Shown one piece after another: positions 15,154-22,751 of a stretch of DNA of 32,802 nucleotides. The stretch spans positions 1 through 32,802 of the forward strand of contig JAQBTX010000006.1 of NCBI GenBank assembly GCA_027624795.1, in the 5' to 3' direction. The translations under genes were made by a program, and so were the position numbers. The notes under the pieces are model-generated. The model saw only the letters and a list, made by a program, of their open reading frames with translations. It did not search any database and was not told the origin of the DNA. The stretch is from a bacterium (GTDB lineage: Bacteria; Patescibacteriota; Microgenomatia; UBA1406; GWC2-37-13). Within the stretch, counting starts at the first letter, position 1. Every line of letters starts with the position of its first letter.

Positions 15154-16495
15154 GGAATCAATTGCTCTGATTTTTCGGATTAAACCCTGGAATAAAAAGG
15201 TTGTTATTTCTAAGACAAATGCAATTTTATTGCGAAAGTCTCTTGAGAGCCTTGGTGCCATATATATAAAGCTCGGGCAAATGCTCGCGTTGCGACCTGA
15301 TTTTCTACCAAGTGTTTATTGTGATGAGCTATATAAGCTTCTTGACCAAGTACCTCCAATGAGCAGAGAAGAAGTAATACAAGTTCTTGAGTCAGAATTA
15401 GGTAGTAAACAATCATTACTTATCAATTTTGATCCTACACCTATAGCATCAGCCTCATTTGCACAGGTTCATAAAGCAAAATTAAACAACAGTACAGTTA
15501 TAGCCGTAAAAATTCAAAGACCAAATTTAGAACAGATAATAACGCGTGATTTATCTATCATAAGATTTTTTGCAAAAATATTTGATTTGGTATTTAATCC
15601 AGTCAATAAAATCACAAAAATTGTAGATGAGTTTGAAATCTGGACAAGAGAAGAGCTTGATTATGTACTTGAGGCAACAAATATACAAAAATTCAATGAA
15701 CTATCTGTACTTGTCGGAGATGGAATCCGTGGTCCAGAGGTTTATAAAGATCTTAGCACCTCAAAAATTCTTGTAATGGAGTTTATAAATGGAGTAAGTT
15801 TAACAAAAATAGTTTCTTTACTAAGAAATGGTCAAGAGGATCGGGTAAATGAACTGGGCTTTATTGGAAAAGAATCTGTAAATAAACTCATTAGAAATAT
15901 GCTTGAAATGTCGCATATACATGGATTCTTTCACGCGGATCCACACCCGGCAAACATTATTTTTACCCCTAATTCACAGCTTGTCATGGTTGATTTTGGT
16001 ATAGTTGGAGCTCTTACAAAGAAGGAACGCATTCTTTTACTCAGATTTCTCAGAACTCTGCTTGCCGGAAGTGTAGACGATTCTTTAGAAGCACTTCTTG
16101 ATCTGGCTGAAAACAAAAAACTAGAGAATATTCCACAAGTAAAGATTAAATATCAAGTGTTGATAGATAAGTTTATTGCAACTTTCCAGTCTGAAACTTA
16201 TCTGGAACAGCAGATAAAATCTGGACCTGTTTTTGCTGATATTTTAAGACTAATGCAAAGCAATGGAATTGAAATGCCTGTAAGCATTATCCGCTATTTT
16301 AAAACATTCGAAACGGTGGAAGGCTTGATATTTGCCCTATATCCAGAGCTACAGATTCAAGATATGTTAAAAGAATTTAGAAGAGTGTCTATTATTAATT
16401 TAGTGGATGCTATTCCTACCAAACTTGATGAAACAATGCTAAATACGTATTTTCTCAAACTGATAAATTCATTAGAGAAAAGTTTGTTAAACTAG
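15131..16495 (+). CDS. ABC1/AarF/UbiB-family atypical kinase
   Basis: 454 aa. UbiB hallmarks are present: KLGQ (47-50), the Ala-rich loop PIASASFAQVH (104-114) replacing a P-loop, the VAIK-type lysine K127, EELDYVLEATN, the catalytic HADPHPAN (268-275) and the metal-binding DFG (288-290). Such proteins are ATPases/kinases linked to isoprenoid-lipid (coenzyme Q) metabolism. No quinone pathway is visible here, so the substrate may be another prenyl lipid, perhaps related to the UbiA-like enzyme at 3406. The usual C-terminal TM hairpin is absent, and a decayed transposase gene ends 4 bp after the stop, so the C-terminus may have been cut by that insertion. It is co-transcribed with the RHH regulator. 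Confidence 0.88.
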   Translation: MRLLQIAKESIALIFRIKPWNKKVVISKTNAILLRKSLESLGAIYIKLGQMLALRPDFLPSVYCDELYKLLDQVPPMSREEVIQVLESELGSKQSLLINFDPTPIASASFAQVHKAKLNNSTVIAVKIQRPNLEQIITRDLSIIRFFAKIFDLVFNPVNKITKIVDEFEIWTREELDYVLEATNIQKFNELSVLVGDGIRGPEVYKDLSTSKILVMEFINGVSLTKIVSLLRNGQEDRVNELGFIGKESVNKLIRNMLEMSHIHGFFHADPHPANIIFTPNSQLVMVDFGIVGALTKKERILLLRFLRTLLAGSVDDSLEALLDLAENKKLENIPQVKIKYQVLIDKFIATFQSETYLEQQIKSGPVFADILRLMQSNGIEMPVSIIRYFKTFETVEGLIFALYPELQIQDMLKEFRRVSIINLVDAIPTKLDETMLNTYFLKLINSLEKSLLN

Positions 16496-16498
16496 AAG

Positions 16499-17295
16499 TT
16501 ATTTCAATACCCTCCGTAAACATATGAGAATACATGCAAGCTCTATGAATACTTCATATAAATCTGCGTGATAATCTCACCTTACCGTAATCAGTCTGTA
16601 GTTTTGAAGCCATACATTGGTACGTTCAACAATCCATCTGGTTCTGTAATAACCTTCAATACGCTTGTTATAGATGGGTTCATTAATCTATCCCTTCTTT
16701 CTCCTTTTGGGTATTTTATGTTTGATTCCTCGTTTGGCAAGTGTACCTCTTAACCATTTTGCATCATATCCTTTATCGGCCATCAATACATCTGGGCGTT
16801 TCTTTGGATGAAGTAGGCGAGATTCAACTGATATTTGATCTATCGTAAGGAGTGTAAGGCGAAACTCTGAAATATTTGCAGCTTCTGTAAGGAATGTAAG
16901 AGGAATTCCTATTCCATCAACAGCAAGCATGGCCTTTGTGCCTTTTCCACGCTTCGTTTTATCTACTTTAACCCCTTTTTTAGTAGATGCAAATATTCCA
17001 TCAAGATAGGCTATTTCCCACGTGAGTTTATCTTACTTATCGAGAATTACAAGGAGTTTTTGCCATATATTATTCCATCCTCCATGCTTCATCCACTTTG
17101 TAAATCTTCTCCAACAGGTAACTGAGGAACCATATTTAGCAGGAAATACACCCCATTGTGCGCCAGTTGTCAGTATCCACAAGATACCCTCTACTGTTTT
17201 TTATCATCCTCACGAGGCTTTCCACCATGGGAAAAGTCTTGACGAGGAAGTAGTAGTTGAAAAATAACCCACTGCTTATCTTATAATTTTCTCAT
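16499..17295 (-). pseudogene. Decayed IS5-family transposase
   Basis: Read on the minus strand it is an IS5/IS427-like DDE transposase: QWVIFQLLLP opening, GGKPREDD, EGILWILTTGAQWGVFP, then MLAVDGIGIPLTF, MADKGYD and KIPKRRKKG, then RWIVERTNVWLQNY. It is broken by an early TAA (codon 5), a one-base shift near 17195-17205, and in-frame stops TAA (17033-17035), TAG (16688-16690) and TGA (16577-16579). The longest open piece is 16688-16930. Stops of all three kinds show decay rather than recoding. No clear terminal inverted repeats were found, and the far end runs into the UbiB-like gene stop. Confidence 0.8.
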
Positions 17296-17309
17296 ATACC
17301 TATCATACT

Positions 17310-17615
17310 ACTTACTGGAAAGATCCAGTTGTTAAGGATATGAGATGGGTTCTAGAAGATAAACAAATACCGCATCTTTTTATTTACCCCAGGTGTCCAA
17401 AGATCAATGCATTTGTAGAACAAGCTACCCGTACCCTACAAGAAGAATTTATGGAAAGCTATATCCACACCGAATGGAGTGGTATCACCACCTTCAATCA
17501 TGACCTTATGAAGTACTTAGTTTGGTACAATACTAAACGAGTTCATAAAAGCTTGAATAACACAACGCCTATCGATTATCTATTATTAATTTTACCTCAA
17601 GAGCGCAATATGTAA
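17310..17615 (+). pseudogene. 3' fragment of an IS481/IS3-type integrase-core transposase
   Basis: About 100 residues, first ATG at 17340. They match the end of an rve integrase core: IYPRCPKINAFVEQATRTLQ-EEF, then LMKYLVWYNTKRVHKSLNN and TPIDYL, typical of IS481/IS3 elements. The catalytic N-terminal part with the first two Asp is missing. It lies back-to-back with the IS5-like remnant, which probably replaced or removed the 5' part. It is not expected to be functional. Confidence 0.75.
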
Positions 17616-17631
17616 GGGATTTAATAAAATA

Positions 17632-17660
17632 TTGAATCCTTTAACCTATAATGATATAAT
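17632..17660 (+). promoter_or_regulatory. Promoter of the PETG-motif protein (leaderless)
   Basis: TTGAAT (17632-17637), a 17-bp spacer and TATAAT (17655-17660). The -10 ends 6 nt before ATG 17667. Confidence 0.7.
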
Positions 17661-17666
17661 AGCGGC

Positions 17667-18119
17667 ATGGAATTTAATCGACTCATTTCACTCGTACTTG
17701 GATTTATTGTTCTTATTCTTGTTTTTGTGTGGATCAACAACCGCATTCAAGCAGGAAAAACTGCTAAAACCAACAATGGAAATGAAATCCAAGTAACCCT
17801 TACTATTACTCCATCTCCAAAAACCAATGGAGAGAAAAAATCATGGAACCCCTTTGCCTTTTTGTTTAACAATGGGTCACCTACACCAACCACATCAAAA
17901 ACTCTAGTCAACACTAATGCCACAACCTCTACTACACCAGCCACGAATCAACTCTCTGGAAACACCACAGAGGTACAAGTGGTTACTGATAATAAAATAG
18001 GAGGAACCAACACCCTTCCATATGCAACACAAATACCAGAAACCGGACTTCCCTCACTCATTCTCCCCCTTTCTTTTGCTGCGCTTGCCGGGGGTATGTA
18101 TATAAAAAAGCGATCCTAA
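17667..18119 (+). CDS. Cell-surface protein with C-terminal PETG sorting-like signal
   Basis: 150 aa. An N-terminal TM (residues ~6-24) is followed by a Thr/Asn/Pro-rich disordered stretch and then, at the C-terminus, IPETG, a hydrophobic helix (LPSLILPLSFAALAGGMYI) and KKRS. Motif + TM + basic tail is the layout of an LPXTG sortase substrate, with I in place of L. If a sortase exists elsewhere the protein would be wall-linked; otherwise it is a two-TM membrane protein. No catalytic domain. Single gene with a strong promoter. Confidence 0.6.
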   Translation: MEFNRLISLVLGFIVLILVFVWINNRIQAGKTAKTNNGNEIQVTLTITPSPKTNGEKKSWNPFAFLFNNGSPTPTTSKTLVNTNATTSTTPATNQLSGNTTEVQVVTDNKIGGTNTLPYATQIPETGLPSLILPLSFAALAGGMYIKKRS

Positions 18120-18150
18120 CAATCTCTCACGTCCTTTCTATACACTCAGT

Positions 18151-18179
18151 TTGATTTTTAGAAATCTGTCTGTAATAAT
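18151..18179 (+). promoter_or_regulatory. Candidate recA promoter
   Basis: TTGATT (18151-18156), a 17-bp spacer and AATAAT (18174-18179) preceded by TG. Predicted leader ~23 nt. No convincing LexA box was seen. Confidence 0.4.
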
Positions 18180-18208
18180 GTCTGCAGTTATACATTTACA
18201 TTTCTTCC

Positions 18209-19267
18209 ATGACCACTAAAAAAGAACCAGAAAAAATATTAATAACCACCCCTAAAAGCGAAAAAGATAAAGCAATTTCTTTAGCCATAGAGCAAATCCA
18301 AAAGGAATTTGGCAAAGGATCAATTATGAGAATGGGTGAGGGTCCCGTAACTATGGTGGAAACCACCTCAACAGGCATACTTCCTCTCGATATTGCACTT
18401 GGCGTCGGAGGAGTGCCAAAAGGAAGGGTGATAGAACTGTATGGCCCCGAAGCTTCGGGAAAAACAACCATCACTTTATCTATCATTGCCCAAGTTCAAA
18501 AAAATGGGGGAACAGCAGCATTTATTGACGCAGAACACGCCCTTGATCCAGCGTGGGCAGAAAAACTTGGGGTAAAGCTTGATGAACTTCTCATCTCTCA
18601 ACCAGATACCGGTGAACAAGCACTTGAAATAACTGAAACACTTATCCGCTCCGGCGGACTTGATCTCATTATTATAGATTCGGTAGCAGCGCTTGTGCCA
18701 CGAGCAGAAATTGAAGGAGAAATGGGAGATGCACAGATGGGACTACAGGCGCGACTTATGTCTCAAGCACTTCGTAAACTTACCGGCATCATTTCTAAAT
18801 CAAAAACAACTATCTTATTTACTAACCAACTTCGTATGAAGATAGGGATTATGTTTGGGAATCCAGAAACCACACCAGGTGGTATGGCGCTCAAGTTTTA
18901 TTCATCTATTCGCATGGATGTTCGCAAGATTCAAACCCTTAAAAAAGGAGATGAAATCATCGGCGCCCGTGTACGAGTAAAGGTGGTTAAAAATAAAGTT
19001 GCTCCACCATTTCGCAAAGCAGAATTTAGTATTACACCTGAAGGGGTAGATAATTTAGGCGCACTCATAGATCTTGCAAGCGAAAAGAACATCATAGAAA
19101 AAAGTGGTGCCTTTTACAAATATGAAGGTGAACTGTTGGGTCAGGGTATAGAGCAAGCAAAAATATACCTCGATGAGCATCAGCCACTTCAGCAGAAGAT
19201 CACCAAGTTAGTATACGATCAACTAGGTATCGCTATGGCGACATCGCAAAAAACACCCAAGAAGTAA
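18209..19267 (+). CDS. recA: Recombinase RecA
   Basis: 352 aa, normal length. The opening [16 protein letters not shown], Walker A GPEASGKT (79-86), [19 protein letters not shown], the L2-region [21 protein letters not shown] and KNKVAPPF are diagnostic. RecA filaments on single-stranded DNA drive strand exchange and DNA repair. recX follows 24 nt downstream, the common recA-recX pairing. The N-terminus carries ~15 extra charged residues compared with E. coli RecA. Confidence 0.98.
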   Translation: MTTKKEPEKILITTPKSEKDKAISLAIEQIQKEFGKGSIMRMGEGPVTMVETTSTGILPLDIALGVGGVPKGRVIELYGPEASGKTTITLSIIAQVQKNGGTAAFIDAEHALDPAWAEKLGVKLDELLISQPDTGEQALEITETLIRSGGLDLIIIDSVAALVPRAEIEGEMGDAQMGLQARLMSQALRKLTGIISKSKTTILFTNQLRMKIGIMFGNPETTPGGMALKFYSSIRMDVRKIQTLKKGDEIIGARVRVKVVKNKVAPPFRKAEFSITPEGVDNLGALIDLASEKNIIEKSGAFYKYEGELLGQGIEQAKIYLDEHQPLQQKITKLVYDQLGIAMATSQKTPKK

Positions 19268-19295
19268 GGAGGACACTATAATGGAAAGGGTATGA
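19266..19295 (+). promoter_or_regulatory. Strong Shine-Dalgarno with four-codon minicistron leading into recX
   Basis: AAGGAGG (19266-19272) is ideally placed for ATG 19281, which opens a minicistron encoding only MERV and stopping at TGA 19293-19295. That stop overlaps the recX ATG (19292) as ATGA, so recX could be translated by termination-reinitiation. The same bases include TATAAT (19277-19282), 9 nt before the recX ATG, an alternative promoter for a nearly leaderless recX mRNA. Confidence 0.45.
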
Positions 19296-19774
19296 AATCC
19301 AAACAAGAGTCTATACATAAACTTGCAGTAGGAGCATATCACTACCTTCATTTTCGTGCTCGAACCGTGTATGAAATGCGTACACACCTTACCAAAAAAA
19401 CACAAAAATATCCAGAAGCCCTTCCTTATATTGAAGAAGTTATAGCAGATCTCATAGAACAAAAGTATCTAAACGATACAAACTTCATAAAAGAATTTGT
19501 TCGATCCCGAACAAATAATAAACCACAAAGTAAATTTCTTTTGTCGCGAGAACTTATCACGAAGGGAGTTTCTCAAGAAGATATTGACGAGTACTTTAAT
19601 GCAAATCAACTCGACGAACACGAATTAGCTACCAAGGCACTTACCAAAATTACAGGTCGCTGGAACAACCTTCCTCCCCTTAAAAAAAAGAAAAAAATAT
19701 ACGACTATCTTGCACGAAGAGGATTTTCTTTCGATATAATACGTGTTGTATATGAAGAAGATTCCTCTTCATAA
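19292..19774 (+). CDS. recX: Regulatory protein RecX
   Basis: 160 aa. It consists of tandem three-helix repeats of the RecX family: ARTVYEMRTHL (YxxExLxxK-like first repeat), then IADLIEQKYLNDTNFIKEFVRSR, SKFLLSRELITKGVSQEDIDEYF and YDYLARRGFSFDIIRVVYEE. RecX binds RecA filaments and limits their growth. It directly follows recA. The start is that supported by the upstream minicistron overlap; it is Lys-rich, as is usual for the family. Confidence 0.85.
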   Translation: MKSKQESIHKLAVGAYHYLHFRARTVYEMRTHLTKKTQKYPEALPYIEEVIADLIEQKYLNDTNFIKEFVRSRTNNKPQSKFLLSRELITKGVSQEDIDEYFNANQLDEHELATKALTKITGRWNNLPPLKKKKKIYDYLARRGFSFDIIRVVYEEDSSS

Positions 19775-20028
19775 TCCATCTTGCACTATTATGGTATACC
19801 AAGTACAATGGGGTGATTAAAAATTTGATCAAAGAAGCATACGCGAAATAAGTTATTACAGCAATTTATGTTAACAACCATCACAACTACTCTCCACAAT
19901 TATTTTAGGTAGAAACGTGAGTATATTGACGCGCATAACTACGCAACAATATATTTAGTATTGGTTTGATATATAGATACATCTGGATCTTACATTCGTA
20001 ACCCTTCTTTGTACGCATTTATACAGCT

Positions 20029-21483
20029 ATGTTTCAATCCCTCATTAACTCCCTGTTCCGCCAAACACGGCAGGAAGAAATAACTAAAGCGCAACAACGC
20101 GCAAAAGAGATCATTCTCCAAGCAAATGAAGAAGCCCTTTCTATTAAACAAGTAGCTGAAAAGCAAGCAAGCAGCGCAGTAATAAAAACAATTGACATTG
20201 AAAAGAGACTCTCACAAAAAGAACAACGGCTTGAAGAGCGTGGAAGAAGTTTGAGTAATGGAGAGCAAAGCCTTCGGGTAAAAGAAAATTCCATTGAGCA
20301 GGGAAGTAAAGAGCTTGCTGAACAGAAAGATCAGATAATTTCCAAGCTTGAAAAGATTGCAAAACTCACCAAAGATGAGGCGCGCAAATTTCTTTTAGAT
20401 GCATGGGAAGATAAATTAAAGGGTGAAATTGCTAAGCGTATCCGAACCGCAGAGGAAGAAATTAAAAAGACAGCAACCGAAAAAGCCCAGGAAATTCTCC
20501 TCGATTCTATGAGATATGGAGCAACTGATTATGTTTCAGAATACACACTTTCCACCATTCAACTCCCAAGCGATGATTATAAAGGGCGCATTATTGGGAA
20601 AGACGGTCGCAATATTCGTGCATTTGAGCTGGCAACTGGCGTAGATGTAGATTTAGAAGAAGAAGGTGTGATGCGCATGTCATCATTTGATGGAGTTCGA
20701 AGAGAAGTGGCGCGCATATCTATGGAAAAGCTTTTAAAAGATGGACGTATCCAACCCCAACGAATAGAAGAAGTGGTGCATAAGGTAAGAAGTGAGGTTG
20801 ATAAAGTAATTCTTAAAGCAGGTGAAGATATGCTTCACCGTGTGAATGTGTTTAATCTTCCTGCAGAAATTGTAAACCTACTTGGACAATTTAAATTTCG
20901 CTTTTCATATGGTCAGAATCTCATTCTTCACACGCTCGAAGAAACAAAGATTGGGATCGCTCTCGCTCATGAACTCAAAGCTGATGTTGACACCGTAAAG
21001 TTAGGGTGCCTCCTTCATGATATCGGAAAAGTAGTAGTAGATAAAGAAGGTTCGCACGTAGATCTAGGTGTAGAACTTCTTAAAAAACATGGATTTCCAC
21101 AAAAGGTCATAGACACTGTTGCGGCTCATCATGAAGACATACCCTTTCCATCTATTGAAGCGGTTATCGTATATATAGCAGATGCAGTATCGGGTGGTCG
21201 ACCCGGAGCGCGTCACGAAGATTTCCAAGAATACTTAAAACGCATAAAGACCATAGAGGACGCTGCGCTCGCTCAAAAAGGAGTACGCGACGCTTATGCA
21301 TTGCAAGCGGGGAGAGAGCTTCGTGTAATTGTACGACCAGATCAAGTTTCAGATGATGAATCATCAATTCTCGCGGCTAAATTAAAAGAAGAATTAGAGA
21401 AAAAGTTTGATGTGTTTCCGGGACAAATAAAAATCACCGTTCTTCGGGAACACCGCTCTGAAGCGACCGCTAAGTTTAATTAA
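20029..21483 (+). CDS. rny: Ribonuclease Y without N-terminal membrane anchor
   Basis: 484 aa. Residues ~15-160 are a coiled coil. A KH domain follows (GRIIGKDGRNIRAFE, then SSFDGVRREVARI), then an HD domain with CLLHDIGKVV and AAHHEDIPF, and the C-terminal RNase Y segment RELRVIVRPDQVSDDES. RNase Y starts mRNA decay. The family is usually ~510-520 aa with an N-terminal TM; here the protein begins MFQSLINSLFRQTRQEE and an in-frame stop at 19999-20001 rules out an upstream extension, so the enzyme should be cytosolic or held by a short amphipathic helix. The last 38 bp of the gene occur again at 22552-22589. A ~250-bp gene-free leader region precedes it, with no RNA gene seen. Confidence 0.93.
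   Translation: MFQSLINSLFRQTRQEEITKAQQRAKEIILQANEEALSIKQVAEKQASSAVIKTIDIEKRLSQKEQRLEERGRSLSNGEQSLRVKENSIEQGSKELAEQKDQIISKLEKIAKLTKDEARKFLLDAWEDKLKGEIAKRIRTAEEEIKKTATEKAQEILLDSMRYGATDYVSEYTLSTIQLPSDDYKGRIIGKDGRNIRAFELATGVDVDLEEEGVMRMSSFDGVRREVARISMEKLLKDGRIQPQRIEEVVHKVRSEVDKVILKAGEDMLHRVNVFNLPAEIVNLLGQFKFRFSYGQNLILHTLEETKIGIALAHELKADVDTVKLGCLLHDIGKVVVDKEGSHVDLGVELLKKHGFPQKVIDTVAAHHEDIPFPSIEAVIVYIADAVSGGRPGARHEDFQEYLKRIKTIEDAALAQKGVRDAYALQAGRELRVIVRPDQVSDDESSILAAKLKEELEKKFDVFPGQIKITVLREHRSEATAKFN
21446..21483. repeat. 38-bp direct repeat, copy 1 (3' end of rny)
   Basis: A perfect 38-bp match to 22552-22589; this copy includes the last 12 codons and the TAA of rny. The flanking bases differ on both sides. 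The two copies bound a 1068-bp stretch with repeat DNA, a broken gene and a toxin-antitoxin pair, like attL/attR or a duplicated target. Confidence 0.85.
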
Positions 21484-21660
21484 TACCCCTCAGGGTCTCA
21501 TTCCCCGATGCTCTGTATCGTGATTGTCATACTGAGTCCGCCAGGTGGCGGACAAAGTATCCATAACTAAAAAACTACCAAGTACTAGATTCTTCGTTTC
21601 ACTGAGTCTGACTCGGTTTCACTCAGAATGACAGGAGATACCCCAATGCTCTCTCGTCGG
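21484..21660. repeat. Intergenic palindromic repeat element
   Basis: Gene-free. Inverted arms TGTCATACTGAGT (21525-21537) and its near complement at 21621-21633 (12 of 13 matching) enclose a strong hairpin (GTCCGCC 21536-21542 with GGCGGAC 21547-21553) and the palindrome GAGTCTGACTC (21604-21614). CCCCGATGCTCT (21503-21514) recurs as CCCCAATGCTCT (21641-21652). Elements of the type GTCATTCTGAG...GAAGAATC are dispersed in many bacterial genomes. It may be a MITE-like non-coding element. Confidence 0.5.
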
Positions 21661-21678
21661 GGAGTATCATTTCTCTCA

Positions 21679-21925
21679 ATGATCCATTATGGAGAGGTGC
21701 CATACAAGATATCGTTCAGGAGGGTACTGAAGGCCAATGTCAGTGCGGATATGAATGTTTTCACCAAGCTCTGAGAATTTTTATCCATTAGAATACTGGC
21801 GGTTTGCCTTTATAAGCATGTTGTATAAAACAGGGTATGTAGATATAGCAAGAAAACTGGGCGAGCAGGCAAGTTTAAGAGCCAAAACACAGAGACCAGA
21901 TATTGATTGGGAGTTGAGGGTTTAA
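21679..21925 (+). pseudogene. Frameshifted remnant of an unknown protein
   Basis: Two short frames join into one protein-like sequence. The first (ATG 21679) reads MIHYGEVPYKISFRRVLKAN and ends at TGA ~21772. The second overlaps it in another frame and reads ENFYPLEYWRFAFISMLYKT, then DIARKLGEQASLRAKTQRP, ending at TAA 21923-21925. A single indel near 21770 would join them. No family recognised. It lies in the islet between the two 38-bp repeats; it may alternatively be a functional 56-residue peptide from ATG 21755. Confidence 0.35.
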
Positions 21926-21927
21926 TG

Positions 21928-21956
21928 TTGACAATGTACACTTTATTAGCTACAAT
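21928..21956 (+). promoter_or_regulatory. Promoter of the BrnT/BrnA-like toxin-antitoxin operon
   Basis: TTGACA (21928-21933), a 17-bp spacer and TACAAT (21951-21956), with identical hexamers and spacing to the promoter at 14714-14742. Predicted leader ~5 nt before ATG 21968. Confidence 0.75.
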
Positions 21957-21964
21957 GTAGCTAA
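21946..21964. promoter_or_regulatory. Perfect 19-bp palindromic operator
   Basis: TTAGCTACA, one central base, then its exact complement TGTAGCTAA. It covers the -10 box, as expected for autorepression by the antitoxin or the toxin-antitoxin complex. Confidence 0.7.
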
Positions 21965-21967
21965 TTT

Positions 21968-22261
21968 ATGAAAGAAATTCGTTTCAATAAAGAAAAGAGC
22001 ACATTGTTGAAACGAGTCCGCGGGGTTGACTTTAATGAAATAAAGAGCGCAATCAATCAAGGTTTATTAATTGACACAATAGATCATTATAATAAAGACG
22101 CATATCGCAATCAGAAAATATTTTTGGTTCGATTAAAACAATATATATTTTGCGTGCCATTTGTAGAAGAAGACACTTATATATTTCTCAAAACGCTTTT
22201 TCCTAGTAGAAAATATACGAAAAAATATTATCATTTAATCTCACAATATGAAAAAAAATAA
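21968..22261 (+). CDS. BrnT-like toxin
   Basis: 97 aa. The order of motifs fits BrnT-family toxins with a RelE-like fold: FNKEKSTLLKRVRGVDFNEI at the start, NQKIFLVRLKQYIFCVPFVE in the middle and FLKTLFPSRKYTKKYYHL near the end. BrnT is a ribonuclease that stops translation until bound by its BrnA partner. It is the first gene of an operon and overlaps the antitoxin-like gene by 14 nt; toxin-before-antitoxin order is normal for brnTA. The gene lies within the islet bounded by the rny repeats. Confidence 0.7.
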   Translation: MKEIRFNKEKSTLLKRVRGVDFNEIKSAINQGLLIDTIDHYNKDAYRNQKIFLVRLKQYIFCVPFVEEDTYIFLKTLFPSRKYTKKYYHLISQYEKK

Positions 22262-22547
22262 CACCATAGATCCTTTTACCCCACTTGACAAATATGAGGA
22301 AGACCTCATGCAAAGTATAGAACACGATGAGTGGGCATCTGTTGCGGATAAGAAGAAGGAGATAAATAGATATACTCAACTATTTCGCAATGAATCGGGG
22401 AAAGATAAGCGCATAACCATACGGGTGGCGTCTACAGATTTACAAGATATTAAAGCAAAAGCTAGCTCAAACAGCATGCCCTACCAGACTCTTATTAATA
22501 TTCTTCTGCATCAATATGCAAAAGGCAGGATAGATATCAACTTATAA
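22248..22547 (+). CDS. BrnA/CopG-like antitoxin
   Basis: 99 aa. The N-terminal half is acidic (KYEEDLMQSIEHDEWASV), the part likely to wrap the toxin. The C-terminal half is a ribbon-helix-helix segment: KRITIRVASTDLQDIKAKA, then PYQTLINILLHQYAKG, a form typical of BrnA/CopG antitoxins. It should neutralise the preceding toxin and bind the 19-bp palindrome at 21946-21964. It ends 4 bp before the second 38-bp repeat. Confidence 0.7.
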   Translation: MKKNNTIDPFTPLDKYEEDLMQSIEHDEWASVADKKKEINRYTQLFRNESGKDKRITIRVASTDLQDIKAKASSNSMPYQTLINILLHQYAKGRIDINL

Positions 22548-22551
22548 CCCA

Positions 22552-22589
22552 GGGAACACCGCTCTGAAGCGACCGCTAAGTTTAATTAA
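22552..22589. repeat. 38-bp direct repeat, copy 2
   Basis: A perfect copy of the rny 3' end (21446-21483), not part of a gene here. It starts 4 bp after the antitoxin stop and marks the right border of the islet. Confidence 0.85.
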
Positions 22590-22635
22590 GCTCAATTTGA
22601 TATAGACTGTCATAATACGATAGTTTAAGTATGGA

Positions 22636-22678
22636 TTGACAAGAAGCGCTATTGACGATAATCTGTAGGGTGTATTAT
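22636..22678 (+). promoter_or_regulatory. Candidate HU promoter region
   Basis: TTGACA (22636-22641) and TTGACG (22652-22657) lie upstream of TATTAT (22673-22678); the TTGACG pair has a 15-bp spacer. The exact promoter cannot be fixed. The leader to ATG 22752 would be ~65 nt. Confidence 0.35.
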
Positions 22679-22751
22679 GTTACATCCTATTCCAACACTC
22701 TATCTAGTATTTGATACAGTGTCTCAACAAAAGAGAGGAGGTGAACAATAA

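Noticed and set aside
16499-17295. Alternative genetic code (TGA as Gly or Trp, as in Gracilibacteria or Mycoplasma)
   Set aside because: TGA lies at a Trp position only in a pseudogene that also has TAA and TAG stops and a frameshift; elsewhere TGA cleanly ends genes, for example at 7431-7433 and 5135-5137.
19775-20028. Possible small RNA or riboswitch upstream of rny
   Set aside because: No stable stem, terminator or known riboswitch core found in the 254-bp gap; only AT-rich sequence.
22590-22751. tRNA or small RNA between the islet and HU, as an integration target
   Set aside because: No cloverleaf or TTCGA-type loop; the repeated sequence is from the rny coding end, not a tRNA.
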